Assembly (NCBI GenBank): GCA_963700955.1
Contig: CAVOZH010000003.1
Span: 124,001 to 188,000, forward strand
Direction: 5' to 3'
From: Nocardioides_C sp963700955
Lineage (GTDB): Bacteria; Actinomycetota; Actinomycetes; Propionibacteriales; Nocardioidaceae
DNA: 64,000 nucleotides
In this document: in pieces, positions 49,937-58,420 of the stretch
Layout of the letters: each line of letters opens with the position of its first letter
Numbering within the stretch: the stretch's first letter is position 1
Made by a program: the position numbers and the translations under genes
The notes under the pieces: generated by a model
What the model was told of the DNA's origin: nothing
The model's database searches: none
What the model saw: only the letters and a program-made list of their open reading frames with translations

Positions 49937-51561
49937 AGCGGGATGTTCCCGTGCTTCTTCGGCGGAAGCGTCTCGCGCTTGGAGCGCAGGAGGCGGAGGG
50001 CGCGGACGATCTCGATCCGCGTCTCGTGGGGCTGGATGACCGCGTCGACGTACCCACGCTCGGCCGCGAGGTAGGGGTTGGCGAGGTGGTCTTCGTACTC
50101 CTGGACCAGCTCCGCGCGCTTGGTCTCCACGTCGCCGGACTCGGTGGCCTCGGCGATCTCCTTGCGGTAGAGGATGTTCACCGCGCCCTGCGCCCCCATG
50201 ACGGCGATCTGCGCGGTGGGCCAGGCGAGGTTCATGTCGGCACCGAGGTGCTTGGAGCCCATCACGTCGTAGGCGCCGCCGTACGCCTTGCGGGTGATCA
50301 CGGTGATCAGCGGGACGGTGGCCTCGGCGTAGGCGTAGATCAGCTTGGCGCCGCGGCGGATGATGCCGTTCCACTCCTGGTCGGTGCCGGGGAGGAAGCC
50401 CGGCACGTCGACGAAGGTGAGGACCGGGATGTTGAAGGCGTCGCAGGTGCGCACGAACCGGGCGGCCTTCTCGGAGGCGTCGATGTCGAGGGTGCCCGCG
50501 AACTGCATCGGCTGGTTCGCCACGACGCCGACGGGGTGGCCCTCGACACGGCCGAAGCCGACGACCATGTTCGGCGCGAACATCGACTGGACCTCGAGGA
50601 ACTCCTCGTCGTCGAGCGCCGACTCGATGACCGTGTGCATGTCGTAGGGCTGGTTGGGCGAGTCGGGGATCAGCGTGTCGAGCGCGCGGTCCTCGTCGGA
50701 GATCTCGAGGTCGGCCTCCTCGGGGAAGGACGGAGGCTCGTCGAGGTTGTTCTGCGGAAGGTAGGAGATCAGCGCCTTCACGTAGTCGATCGCGTCGGAC
50801 TCGTCGTGGCCCATGTAGTGCGCGTTGCCGGACTTGGTGTTGTGCGACCGCGCACCACCGAGGTCTTCCATCGAGACGTCCTCACCGGTGACGGTCTTGA
50901 TCACGTCGGGACCGGTGATGAACATGTGCGAGGTCTGGTCGACCATCACCGTGAAGTCGGTGACCGCGGGGGAGTACACCGCGCCGCCCGCACAGGGGCC
51001 CATGATCAGCGAGATCTGCGGGATCACGCCGCTCGCGTGCACGTTGCGGCGGAAGATCTCGCCGTACAGCCCGAGTGAGACCACGCCCTCCTGGATCCGG
51101 GCGCCGCCGGAGTCGTTGATGCCGATGATCGGGCAGCCGGTCTTCATCGCCAGGTCCATCACCTTGACGATCTTCTCGCCGAAGACCTGGCCGAGGCTGC
51201 CGCCGAAGACCGTGAAGTCCTGCGCGAAGACGCACACCTGGCGGCCGTCGATGGTGCCGTAGCCGGTGACCACGCCGTCGCCGTAGGGCCGGTTCTTCTC
51301 CAGGCCGAACGCCGTCGAGCGGTGTCGGGCGAGCTCGTCGAGCTCCACGAACGACCCCTCGTCGAGCAGCTCCCCGATCCGCTCACGCGCAGTCTTCTTG
51401 CCCTTGGAGTGCTGCTTCTCGATGGCTCGCTCGGAGCCTGCGTGCACCGCCTCCTGGAGCTTGTGCTCGAGATCCGCGACCTTCCCGGCCGTGGTGTGGA
51501 TGTCCACGCCCTCGGTGATCTCGGTGCCCTCGCCGGGCTGCGTCATGGCTGCTTCGCTCAC
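49933..51561 (-). CDS. Acyl-CoA (propionyl-CoA) carboxylase beta subunit
   Basis: 542-residue carboxyltransferase of the AccD5/PccB type, about 520-550 residues being usual. KTARERIGELLDEGSF, INDSGGARIQEGV and GPCAGGAVYSP (biotin- and CoA-side oxyanion loops), MGAQGAVNILYRKE and GKHGNIPL-type C-terminus are all present. It moves carboxyl from biotin to propionyl- or acetyl-CoA, giving methylmalonyl-CoA, the substrate of the mutase at 1324. I start at GTG 51561 because GAGAGAGG lies upstream; ATG 51546 is possible. First gene of accD-accE, divergent from birA. Confidence 0.93.
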   Translation of the reverse strand: MSEAAMTQPGEGTEITEGVDIHTTAGKVADLEHKLQEAVHAGSERAIEKQHSKGKKTARERIGELLDEGSFVELDELARHRSTAFGLEKNRPYGDGVVTGYGTIDGRQVCVFAQDFTVFGGSLGQVFGEKIVKVMDLAMKTGCPIIGINDSGGARIQEGVVSLGLYGEIFRRNVHASGVIPQISLIMGPCAGGAVYSPAVTDFTVMVDQTSHMFITGPDVIKTVTGEDVSMEDLGGARSHNTKSGNAHYMGHDESDAIDYVKALISYLPQNNLDEPPSFPEEADLEISDEDRALDTLIPDSPNQPYDMHTVIESALDDEEFLEVQSMFAPNMVVGFGRVEGHPVGVVANQPMQFAGTLDIDASEKAARFVRTCDAFNIPVLTFVDVPGFLPGTDQEWNGIIRRGAKLIYAYAEATVPLITVITRKAYGGAYDVMGSKHLGADMNLAWPTAQIAVMGAQGAVNILYRKEIAEATESGDVETKRAELVQEYEDHLANPYLAAERGYVDAVIQPHETRIEIVRALRLLRSKRETLPPKKHGNIPL

Positions 51562-51606
51562 GGGTGAATGGCCTCTCTCGATTGCGTGGGTGTCAATGTA
51601 GTGCCT

Positions 51607-52431
51607 GTGACCTATGACGACCTCCGGCGCCCACCACTCGACCCTGTGGCCTTGTCCACAGCTCTCACGAGGCCCGGGTCGCTGTGGCGCGAGGTCGAGG
51701 TCGTGCCCTCCTGCCCGTCCACCAACGCCGAGCTGGCCAGGCGGGCCAGGGCCGGCTCGTCGGCCGGAACGGTCCTCGTCGCGGAGCACCAGACCGCCGG
51801 ACGCGGACGCCTCGACCGGGCCTGGGTGACCCCACCAGGAGCGGCGCTCACCTTCTCCGTCCTGCTCGAGCCTGCCGGGGTCCCGGTCGCCAGGTGGCCG
51901 TGGCTGCCCCTGCTCGTCGGCATCGCGGTGGCCGAGGGAGTACGCCGCGTGGCAGAGGTCGACTGCGTCCTGAAGTGGCCCAACGACGTGCTCGTCGGCG
52001 AGCGGAAGCTCGCGGGGATCCTGGTCGAGCGGGTCGAGCGGGACTCCGGCGCGGTGGCGGTGGTCGGGGTGGGGCTCAACGTCTCGCTCGGCGAGGACGA
52101 GCTGCCCGTGCCCGCCGCGACGTCCCTGGCGCTCGAGGGCGCCACGACCATCGACCGCACCGTGATCCTGCGCGAGGTGCTGCGGTCACTCGAGGCGCTC
52201 TTCCTCCAGTGGCAGGCCGACCAAGGCGATGCGACCCGCGGGCTGGTCGAGTCGTACGTGCGGCGCTGCGCGACCCTCGGCCGCCAGGTCAGGGTGGACC
52301 TGCCGGCCGGCCAGCAGGTCGTCGGTGTGGCCGCCGGCGTCGACACGGACGGCCGGCTCGAGGTGCGTACGTCGGAGGGGCCCAGGATCCTCGGGGCCGG
52401 TGACGTCGTGCACGTCCGCGCGACGTCGTGA
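51607..52431 (+). CDS. birA: Biotin protein ligase
   Basis: 274 residues, class I ligase without a DNA-binding domain. SCPSTNAELARRA, the ATP-biotin loop GRGRLDRAW (consensus GRGRxxR), KWPNDVLVGERKLAGIL and GVGLNV are present, followed by the C-terminal SH3-like domain. It attaches biotin to the lysine of EAMKM in the two carboxylases of this window. GTG 51607 or 51601 both fit; CAATGT seven nucleotides before 51607 favours the latter. Divergent from accD across 45 bp, as in M. tuberculosis. Confidence 0.94.
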   Translation: MTYDDLRRPPLDPVALSTALTRPGSLWREVEVVPSCPSTNAELARRARAGSSAGTVLVAEHQTAGRGRLDRAWVTPPGAALTFSVLLEPAGVPVARWPWLPLLVGIAVAEGVRRVAEVDCVLKWPNDVLVGERKLAGILVERVERDSGAVAVVGVGLNVSLGEDELPVPAATSLALEGATTIDRTVILREVLRSLEALFLQWQADQGDATRGLVESYVRRCATLGRQVRVDLPAGQQVVGVAAGVDTDGRLEVRTSEGPRILGAGDVVHVRATS

Positions 52432-52458
52432 CCTGGGACACGTGAGAGGATCGAGGGC

Positions 52459-52986
52459 GTGCCCATCTCGCGAAAACTGCTCAACTACGACGAGTCGGTG
52501 GTGGTCTCCACCCGCACACACGGCAAGGCGCTGATCCGTCCGCTGCTCGCGCTGATCCTGATCGCCGCGGCCGCCGGCTACCTGAGCACCTTCACCGGCG
52601 CCGCCGGAAGGGCCCAGCCCCTGCTGGTCGCCGTGATCGGAGCGGTCGCCGCGCTGCTCGCCGTCACGTGGGTGTTCCGGCCGTTCCTCACCTGGCTCAC
52701 CACCACCTACACCGTCACGAACCACCGGTTGATCACACGCAGCGGGATTCTCAGCCGCCGCGGCCACGACATCCCGCTCTCGCGGATCAGCGACGTCGCC
52801 TACGAGCGAGGGCTCATGGACCGCGTGCTCGGCTGCGGCACCCTGCTGGTCTCCGTCGCCAGCGAGCATCACGTCGAGCTGCACGACATCCCGCACGTGG
52901 AGCAGGTCCACCTGAGGATCCACGACTTCCTCGACCAGGACGTCGAGACCCGGGCGATGGACCTCGGAGGCTCAGGCGACCGATGA
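52459..52986 (+). CDS. PH-domain membrane protein (bPH2/YdbS-like)
   Basis: 175 residues. Two membrane helices (about 24-45 and 53-72) then a bacterial PH2 domain (TTTYTVTNHRLITRSGILSRRG, IPLSRISDVAYERGLMDRVLG). The order helix-helix-PH is that of YdbS-like proteins. GTG 52459 has GAGAGG upstream. A similar protein lies beside birA in M. tuberculosis (Rv3278c). Stop overlaps the cyclase ATG by four bases. Function unknown. Confidence 0.85.
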   Translation: MPISRKLLNYDESVVVSTRTHGKALIRPLLALILIAAAAGYLSTFTGAAGRAQPLLVAVIGAVAALLAVTWVFRPFLTWLTTTYTVTNHRLITRSGILSRRGHDIPLSRISDVAYERGLMDRVLGCGTLLVSVASEHHVELHDIPHVEQVHLRIHDFLDQDVETRAMDLGGSGDR

Positions 52987-53990
52987 GCGACGCCGAGCCA
53001 CGGAAGAACGCCAGGCCAGCACACTTCACGCGCGAGGAGCTCGAGAAGGTGATCCTGGGAGACCTCCCAGGTCTGACCAGCACCGACGTGGCGTCCGCGG
53101 CCGGCGTGACCATCGAGCAGGCCCGGCGCCTGTGGCGAGCACTCGGGTTCCCCGACGCGGGGGAGCAGGCCGCTTTCAACGACGCCGACCTCTCGGCGCT
53201 GAGCACGCTGATCGGCACGGTCGACTCGGGGGCGATCGACTTCGACACGGCTGTGCGCATGACACGAGCCGTCGGCCAGACCATGGCCCGGCTCGCCGAC
53301 TGGCAGGTCGCGACGCTCGCGCCCCGGGTCGAGCAGCTCGAGACCGGCCCCGAGGCGACCGGCTCCCGGATCGGGAGCGCCCTGCGCCTCGCCGACCAGG
53401 TCGGCGTCCCGTTCGAGCGGCTGCTCATCTACTCCTGGCGACGCCACCTCGCGGCCGCCGTGGGCCGGGTCGAGGCTCTGGGTGCGGCCGACGAGGACCT
53501 GCACACCAGCCAGGTCACGGTCGGGTTCGCCGACCTGGTGAGCTTCACGGCGCTGTCGAACGAGATCGACGAGGCGCGGCTCGGCGACATGGTGGAGATC
53601 TTCGAGTCCCGGTGTGCCGACGTGGTGGCCGGACGCCACGGCCGGGTGATCAAGACCCTCGGCGACTCGGTGCTCTTCGTCTCCGAGGACCCGAAGCAGG
53701 CGCTCGACATCGCCTTCGACATCGTCGGCGTGATCGGCAACGACAGCCGCCTGCCCGACGTACGCCTCGGCCTGGCCACCGGCTCCGTGATCATGCGCCT
53801 CGGTGACGTCTTCGGCCCGCCCGTCAACATGGCCGCGAGGCTGACCGGCGTCGCCCGCCGCAACCGCGTGATCATCGACCACGCCACGGCCGAGCGTCTC
53901 CCGGAGGGCGCCTTCGAGACCCGGGCTCTGCCGGCGCGGCCGGTTCGCGGGTTCGGACTCGTGGAACCGGTGGCCGCCCGGCGGCGGTGA
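52983..53990 (+). CDS. Class III adenylate cyclase
   Basis: 335 residues. N-terminal helical region with an HTH-like stretch (LTSTDVASAAGVTIEQARRLWRALG has the layout, about 31-55), then a cyclase homology domain (about 175-330). Catalytic residues are all in place: metal Asp184 (FADLVSFT) and Asp228 (KTLGDSVLF), adenine-selecting Lys224 and Asp275, transition-state Asn282 and Arg286 (NMAARL). It should make cAMP as a homodimer. ATG overlaps the PH gene stop. No membrane segment, so cytosolic unless bound to the PH protein. Confidence 0.9.
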   Translation: MSDAEPRKNARPAHFTREELEKVILGDLPGLTSTDVASAAGVTIEQARRLWRALGFPDAGEQAAFNDADLSALSTLIGTVDSGAIDFDTAVRMTRAVGQTMARLADWQVATLAPRVEQLETGPEATGSRIGSALRLADQVGVPFERLLIYSWRRHLAAAVGRVEALGAADEDLHTSQVTVGFADLVSFTALSNEIDEARLGDMVEIFESRCADVVAGRHGRVIKTLGDSVLFVSEDPKQALDIAFDIVGVIGNDSRLPDVRLGLATGSVIMRLGDVFGPPVNMAARLTGVARRNRVIIDHATAERLPEGAFETRALPARPVRGFGLVEPVAARRR

Positions 53991-54064
53991 CCGCGGTCTA
54001 GACGCAGGCTCGTCCCTTGAGGTTAAAGTTCCACGATTCCCGGACGCTGTCCTATTTGTCCTTT

Positions 54065-54070
54065 TAATCT
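54065..54070 (+). promoter_or_regulatory. -10 element (TAATCT) for winged-helix gene
   Basis: TAATCT, GAGCAAC, ATG 54078; no ribosome-binding site. The preceding 60 nt are AT-rich for this genome. Confidence 0.55.
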
Positions 54071-54077
54071 GAGCAAC

Positions 54078-54419
54078 ATGTTGAGTGTGCAGGGGGTGGA
54101 CCTCGACGTGGAGACACGTCGAGTGTGGCGCGACGGCGTGGAGATCAGGATGTCGAACAAGGAGTTCGACTTGCTGCATGCTCTGATCAGCCGTGCGGGG
54201 GAGATCGTCACGCGTGAGGAGCTCATGCGTGATGTGTGGCAGACGACCTTCTGGACGTCCGCCAAGACCATTGACGTGCATCTGGGATGGGTTCGCCGCA
54301 AGCTCGGCGACGACACCCGGCGGCCGACGCTGATCACGACGATTCGAGGACGGGGCCTGCGGTTCGAGAAGACACCGCCGATCTACGCCCCAAAAGAGAG
54401 GCAGGTCGCGGTCGTCTGA
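54078..54419 (+). CDS. Orphan OmpR/PhoB-type winged-helix DNA-binding protein
   Basis: 113 residues, essentially only the effector domain of an OmpR-family response regulator: MSNKEFDLLHALISRAGEIV, TREELMRDVW, recognition helix TIDVHLGWVRRKLGDD, and the wing TLITTIRGRGLRF. No receiver domain precedes it, in any frame, and no histidine kinase is nearby, so activity is not set by phosphorylation in the usual way. Monocistronic, between a cyclase and purK. Target unknown. Confidence 0.87.
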   Translation: MLSVQGVDLDVETRRVWRDGVEIRMSNKEFDLLHALISRAGEIVTREELMRDVWQTTFWTSAKTIDVHLGWVRRKLGDDTRRPTLITTIRGRGLRFEKTPPIYAPKERQVAVV

Positions 54420-54449
54420 GGTGACGCGAGGTCCGGGGGGAGCCATCGT

Positions 54450-54455
54450 TAGGCT
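54450..54455 (+). promoter_or_regulatory. -10 element (TAGGCT) for leaderless purK mRNA
   Basis: TAGGCT, CTCCTC, GTG 54462; no ribosome-binding site. Confidence 0.55.
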
Positions 54456-54461
54456 CTCCTC

Positions 54462-55682
54462 GTGATCTCGCCTGCTCCTACGTCCCGCACCGTGTCGCGC
54501 TCCGGGCCTTGCGCGACGCCGGTGCTCGCCGTTATCGGCGGCGGCCAGCTGGCCCGGATGATGGCGCAGTACGCCGTCCCGTTGGGGGTGCCGCTGCGCC
54601 TCCTGGCGGAGGCGGAGGGTGTCTCGGCGGCCCAGGTGATCCCCGACTCCATCGTCGGGGACTACCGCGACCTCGACACCCTCCGTGAGGTCACCGAGGG
54701 CTGCGCCGTGGTCACCTTCGACCACGAGCACGTTCCGACAGAGCACCTTCACGCGCTCGCCGAGGCGGGTGTCGCCTGCCGACCCGGTCCCGGCGCGCTC
54801 GTGCACGCCCAGGACAAGGCGGTGATGCGGGCCCGGCTTCATCACCTCGGGGTGCCCAGCCCCCGCAACGCAGTCGTCTCCGAGGCAGCCGAGGTCGTCG
54901 ACTTCGCGAGCACACTCGGCGGCTTCCCGATCGTGCTCAAGACCACCCGCGGTGGCTACGACGGCAAGGGCGTGTGGGTGGTCGAGACCGAGGCCGACTG
55001 TGCGCCCGCGTTCGAGGTCGCCCGCCGGGCGGGCGTGGAGATCCTCGCCGAGGAGAAGGTCGACTTCAGGCGGGAGCTCTCCGCACTCGTCGCGCGCTCG
55101 CCCTCCGGGCAGGTCGCGGCCTACCCCGTCGTCGAGTCGGTGCAGACCGACGGGATCTGCACCGAGGTGATCGCGCCGGCGCCCGGGCTCGACCCGGACC
55201 TGGCCGTCCAGGCGCAGCAGATCGCCATGACGGTCGCCTCGGAGCTCGACGTCACGGGGATCCTCGCCGTGGAGCTGTTCGAGACCACCGACGGTCGCGT
55301 GCTGGTCAACGAGCTCGCGATGCGGCCGCACAACACCGGCCACTGGAGCATGGACGGTGCTGTCACCGGCCAGTTCGAGAACCATCTGCGCGCGGTGCTC
55401 GACCTTCCCCTCGGGTCGCCGGAGGCCCGGCAGCCGTGGACGGTGATGGTGAACATCCTCGGCGGCGACCACGGGCCGCTGTCGGAGGACCTGTACGGCG
55501 GCTACCCACACGTCTTCGCCCGCGACCCGCGGCTCAAGGTCCACCTCTACGGCAAGGACGTGAAGCCCGGCCGCAAGGTCGGCCACGTCACCGCCTACGG
55601 CGACGACCTCGACGACGTCATCGAACGAGCACGTCATGCCGCGGCCTGGTTCCGCGGCGACCTGGGGATGGAGAGCGATTGA
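54462..55682 (+). CDS. purK: 5-(carboxyamino)imidazole ribonucleotide synthase
   Basis: 406-residue ATP-grasp enzyme of purine synthesis that carboxylates AIR using bicarbonate. Features: VIGGGQLARMMAQ (about 24-36), TFDHEHVPTEHL, KTTRGGYDGKGVW (ATP loop), ELSALVARSPSG, LAVELFET and NELAMRPHNTGHW. GTG 54462 gives about 20 residues before the fold, longer than usual; the next GTG (54493) is possible, but the promoter favours the first. Followed after 2 nt by purE, its product-using partner. Confidence 0.95.
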   Translation: MISPAPTSRTVSRSGPCATPVLAVIGGGQLARMMAQYAVPLGVPLRLLAEAEGVSAAQVIPDSIVGDYRDLDTLREVTEGCAVVTFDHEHVPTEHLHALAEAGVACRPGPGALVHAQDKAVMRARLHHLGVPSPRNAVVSEAAEVVDFASTLGGFPIVLKTTRGGYDGKGVWVVETEADCAPAFEVARRAGVEILAEEKVDFRRELSALVARSPSGQVAAYPVVESVQTDGICTEVIAPAPGLDPDLAVQAQQIAMTVASELDVTGILAVELFETTDGRVLVNELAMRPHNTGHWSMDGAVTGQFENHLRAVLDLPLGSPEARQPWTVMVNILGGDHGPLSEDLYGGYPHVFARDPRLKVHLYGKDVKPGRKVGHVTAYGDDLDDVIERARHAAAWFRGDLGMESD

Positions 55683-55684
55683 GC

Positions 55685-56218
55685 ATGACCGAGTCAACGA
55701 CCGAGGTCGGCGCCCGGGTCGGGATCGTCATGGGTTCCGACTCCGACTGGCCCACCATGAAGGCCGCGGCCGAGGCCCTCGAGGAGTTCGGCGTGCCCTA
55801 CGAGGCAGACGTCGTCTCGGCGCACCGGATGCCCGAGGAGATGCTGGCCTACGGCAAGGACGCCGCCGGGCGGGGGCTCTCGGTGATCATCGCGGGAGCG
55901 GGCGGTGCGGCCCACCTACCGGGAATGCTCGCCGCGGTCACGCCGCTGCCGGTGATCGGGGTCCCCGTGCCGTTGAAGTACCTCGACGGGATGGACTCGC
56001 TGCTCTCGATCGTGCAGATGCCGGCGGGGGTCCCGGTCGCCACGGTCGCGATCGGTAACGCCCGCAACGCCGGCCTGCTCGCCGTCAGGATCCTCGCCGC
56101 GTCCGACGTACCTCTCCGGGAGCAGATGGAACGCTTCCAGGAGTCGCTGGCGGAAGCAGCCCGAGCCAAGGGTGCGGCCGTTCGCGGCGAACGCAACCGC
56201 ACCGTCGGCTTCGGCTGA
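55685..56218 (+). CDS. purE: N5-carboxyaminoimidazole ribonucleotide mutase
   Basis: 177-residue class I PurE converting N5-CAIR to CAIR. Motifs: VGIVMGSDSDWPTMKAA (12-28), SAHRMPEEML (catalytic His), AGAGGAAHLPGM, and QMPAGVPVATV. ATG 55685 begins 2 nt after the purK stop, so the operon is purKE. Length matches the octameric bacterial enzyme. The family in M. tuberculosis has the same neighbours. Confidence 0.96.
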   Translation: MTESTTEVGARVGIVMGSDSDWPTMKAAAEALEEFGVPYEADVVSAHRMPEEMLAYGKDAAGRGLSVIIAGAGGAAHLPGMLAAVTPLPVIGVPVPLKYLDGMDSLLSIVQMPAGVPVATVAIGNARNAGLLAVRILAASDVPLREQMERFQESLAEAARAKGAAVRGERNRTVGFG

Positions 56219-56226
56219 CCCGCCGG

Positions 56227-56249
56227 CGCTCGCGTCAGCCCGGCGAGCG
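56227..56249. terminator. Hairpin between convergent purE and CoA-binding genes
   Basis: CGCTCGC (56227-56233) pairs with GCGAGCG (56243-56249), loop 9 nt, in the 39-nt gap between converging stops. No T-tract. Confidence 0.4.
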
Positions 56250-56257
56250 GTCGTCCG

Positions 56258-56686
56258 TCAGCGGGTCGCCAGCCGGGGCCACTCCATGACCGGGCAGGTG
56301 TCCATCACCATCGGCAGGCCGGCCTCCGTGGTGCGTCTGAAGGCGTCCTCGTCGACGACGCCCAGCTGGAACCAGACGGCCTTCGCGCCGATCGCCACCG
56401 CCTGGTCGGCGAACTCACCAGCCGCCTCGGACCGCCGGAAGACGTCCACGCAGTCGACCTCGAACGGGATCTCGGCCAGCGAGGCGTAGCCGTCCTCGCC
56501 GAGGACGTGGTTCGCCTCGGGGTGCACCGGCACGATCCGCTTGCCGCGGTCCTGGAGGAACTTGGCGACACCGTAGGCGGTCCGGGAGGGGTCGCCGCTG
56601 AGCCCGACCACTGCCCAGGTGTCGCACTTCTCGAGCATGAACCGGATGTTGGTCTCGTCGAGCCAGGGTGCGCGTGAGGTTCCCAT
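56258..56686 (-). CDS. CoA-binding (Rossmann-fold) protein
   Basis: 142 residues of the YccU/CoA-binding family related to succinyl-CoA synthetase alpha N-terminus. AVVGLSGDPSRTAYGVAKFL (CoA/nucleotide loop), IVPVHPEAN, VDCVDVFRRSE, KAVWFQLGVVDEDA and MDTCPVMEW are typical. ATG 56686 is used rather than a TTG 9 nt upstream: TAACTT lies seven nucleotides before it. Biochemical role of the family is unclear. Confidence 0.9.
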   Translation of the reverse strand: MGTSRAPWLDETNIRFMLEKCDTWAVVGLSGDPSRTAYGVAKFLQDRGKRIVPVHPEANHVLGEDGYASLAEIPFEVDCVDVFRRSEAAGEFADQAVAIGAKAVWFQLGVVDEDAFRRTTEAGLPMVMDTCPVMEWPRLATR

Positions 56687-56693
56687 GTCCTGC

Positions 56694-56699
56694 AAGTTA
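56694..56699 (-). promoter_or_regulatory. -10 element (TAACTT) for CoA-binding protein gene
   Basis: Minus-strand TAACTT, 7 nt, ATG 56686. The divergent dehydrogenase promoter is about 60 nt away. Confidence 0.5.
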
Positions 56700-56748
56700 C
56701 CTCCACGGACCGGTCCAAACGCATCCTCGCCTCGGGCGCAGGGACCTG

Positions 56749-56762
56749 CTACTCGCGAGTAG
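56749..56762. promoter_or_regulatory. 14-bp perfect palindrome overlapping a -10 element
   Basis: CTACTCGCGAGTAG is self-complementary and its last three bases are part of the -10 TAGAAT (56760-56765) of the acyl-CoA dehydrogenase. A bound protein here would block RNA polymerase, as TetR-type repressors of fatty-acid genes do. The regulator is not identified. Confidence 0.6.
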
Positions 56763-56765
56763 AAT
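56760..56765 (+). promoter_or_regulatory. -10 element (TAGAAT) for acyl-CoA dehydrogenase
   Basis: TAGAAT, CAGGCGC, ATG 56773; no ribosome-binding site. Confidence 0.6.
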
Positions 56766-56772
56766 CAGGCGC

Positions 56773-57945
56773 ATGAGCGCTGAGTACCCCATGTTTGCCC
56801 TGTCCGAGGAGCACCAGGCCATCCGCGAGGCGGTCCGCGCGGTGTGCGACGCGAAGGTGGCGCCCAACGCCGCCGCCGTCGACGAGGCCGCTGAGTTCCC
56901 GCAGGCGGCGTACGACGCGCTCGCCGGCGCCGACTTCGCCGCGCCGCACATCGCCGGGGAGTACGGCGGTGCGGACGCCGACGCCCTCGCCACGGCCATC
57001 GTGATCGAGGAGGTCGCCCGGGCCGACGCCTCGGCCTCGCTCATCCCAGCGGTCAACAAGCTCGGCACCCTGGCGCTCGTCCTGGCCGGCTCGGAGGAGC
57101 TCAAGCGCAAGTACCTCACCCCCGTCGCCGCAGGGGACGCGATGTTCTCCTACTGCCTCTCCGAGCCGGAGGCGGGTTCGGACGCCGCCGCGATGAAGAC
57201 CCGCGCGGTCCGCGACGGGGACTCCTGGGTGCTCAACGGCGTCAAGCGCTGGATCACCAACGCCGGTGTCTCGGAGTACTACACGGTCTTCGCCGTCACC
57301 GACCCGGAGAAGCGCTCCCGCGGCATCTCCGCCTTCGTCGTCGAGAAGTCCGACGAGGGGGTCTCCTTCGGCGCGAAGGAGAAGAAGCTGGGCATCAAGG
57401 GATCGCCCACGCGTGAGGTCTACTTCGACAACGTGCGGATCCCCGCGGACCGGATGATCGGCGAGGAGGGCACCGGGTTCGCGACCGCGATGCGCGTGCT
57501 CGACCACACCCGCGTGACGATCGCGGCCCAGGCAGTCGGCATCGCCCAGGGTGCGCTCGACTACGCGCTGGAGTACGCCAAGGAGCGCCAGCAGTTCGGC
57601 AAGCCGATCGCGGACTTCCAGGGACTGCAGTTCATGCTCGCCGACATGGGCATGAAGGTGGAGGCCGCGCGACAGCTGACCTACGCCGCCGCGGGCCGTT
57701 CCGAGCGTGGCGACAAGGACCTGACCTTCTTCGGCGCCGCGGCCAAGTGCTTCGCCTCGGACACCGCGATGCAGGTGACCACGGACGCCGTACAGGTCCT
57801 CGGCGGCTACGGCTTCACCAGCGACTACCCCGTCGAGCGGATGATGCGCGACGCGAAGATCACCCAGATCTACGAGGGCACCAACCAGGTGCAGCGGATC
57901 GTGATGGCACGTCAGCTCCTTGCCGGGATCCAGTCCGAGCTGTGA
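56773..57945 (+). CDS. Acyl-CoA dehydrogenase (FadE25-like)
   Basis: 390-residue FAD-dependent dehydrogenase. YCLSEPEAGSDAAAMKT (FAD loop), NGVKRWITNAGVS, GGYGFTSDYPVERMMRDAK and IYEGTNQVQRIVMARQ (catalytic Glu in YEGT) are present, matching short/medium-chain dehydrogenases. In M. tuberculosis fadE25 sits next to purE and purK, as here. ATG 56773 is fixed by the leaderless promoter; the 35 upstream in-frame codons are antisense to the neighbour. A second dehydrogenase of equal length is at 36994; the two differ throughout. Confidence 0.93.
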   Translation: MSAEYPMFALSEEHQAIREAVRAVCDAKVAPNAAAVDEAAEFPQAAYDALAGADFAAPHIAGEYGGADADALATAIVIEEVARADASASLIPAVNKLGTLALVLAGSEELKRKYLTPVAAGDAMFSYCLSEPEAGSDAAAMKTRAVRDGDSWVLNGVKRWITNAGVSEYYTVFAVTDPEKRSRGISAFVVEKSDEGVSFGAKEKKLGIKGSPTREVYFDNVRIPADRMIGEEGTGFATAMRVLDHTRVTIAAQAVGIAQGALDYALEYAKERQQFGKPIADFQGLQFMLADMGMKVEAARQLTYAAAGRSERGDKDLTFFGAAAKCFASDTAMQVTTDAVQVLGGYGFTSDYPVERMMRDAKITQIYEGTNQVQRIVMARQLLAGIQSEL

Positions 57946-57952
57946 CCGCTCG

Positions 57953-58420
57953 TCAGTCCGGCGGCCACTCGACGCGCGGGCGGACATACCTGTAGGCCCA
58001 CTTCTTCTCACCACGGCCCACCAGGCGCCATCCCTCAGCCTCGAGCCGCGTACGCAGCTCGAGGAGGGCTTGGGTCATCCCGGGCGCCCATGCCTCCTCC
58101 GGCGGCATGGTGTCCGGGATGGCGCGCAGCCGGAAGAACGTAGGGCTCTCGATGCTGTAGGTGGGCCATCGTGGGTCCTTGCTGGTGGCACGGCCGACGA
58201 ACCAGCTGTATGCACCGCCGGTTGGTGCGGCGAGGGTTGCCAGAACGCCGGCCCACCATCCCAGGGCATTGACGTCTTCGAGCTCGACGACCAAGGTGTC
58301 CTGCTCGTCCCGGACAGGTAGCCACCGTTGCCGACGCTCGTCGAACCAGCTGTGGCCGTCGGCTGAGTAGTGTCCAGGCCCCTGTGGAGGTCGAGCTCCG
58401 CGGCGAAGAAGTCTGGTCAT
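57953..58420 (-). CDS. Conserved-looking hypothetical protein
   Basis: 155 residues, not recognised. It has an N-terminal basic stretch, GHYSADGHSWFDERRQRWLPV, a short hydrophobic segment (LGWWAGVLATLAAP), and a C-terminal helix-strand unit (LLELRTRLEAEGWRLVGRGEKKWAYRYVRP has this layout). Codon use matches real genes (strong third-position GC). It stops 8 nt after the convergent dehydrogenase. No ribosome-binding site or clear -10 was found for ATG 58420. Confidence 0.6.
   Translation of the reverse strand: MTRLLRRGARPPQGPGHYSADGHSWFDERRQRWLPVRDEQDTLVVELEDVNALGWWAGVLATLAAPTGGAYSWFVGRATSKDPRWPTYSIESPTFFRLRAIPDTMPPEEAWAPGMTQALLELRTRLEAEGWRLVGRGEKKWAYRYVRPRVEWPPD

Noticed and set aside
53991..54064. 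Possible N-terminal receiver domain for the winged-helix protein
   Set aside because: Only 87 nt separate it from the cyclase, with no open frame of suitable length.
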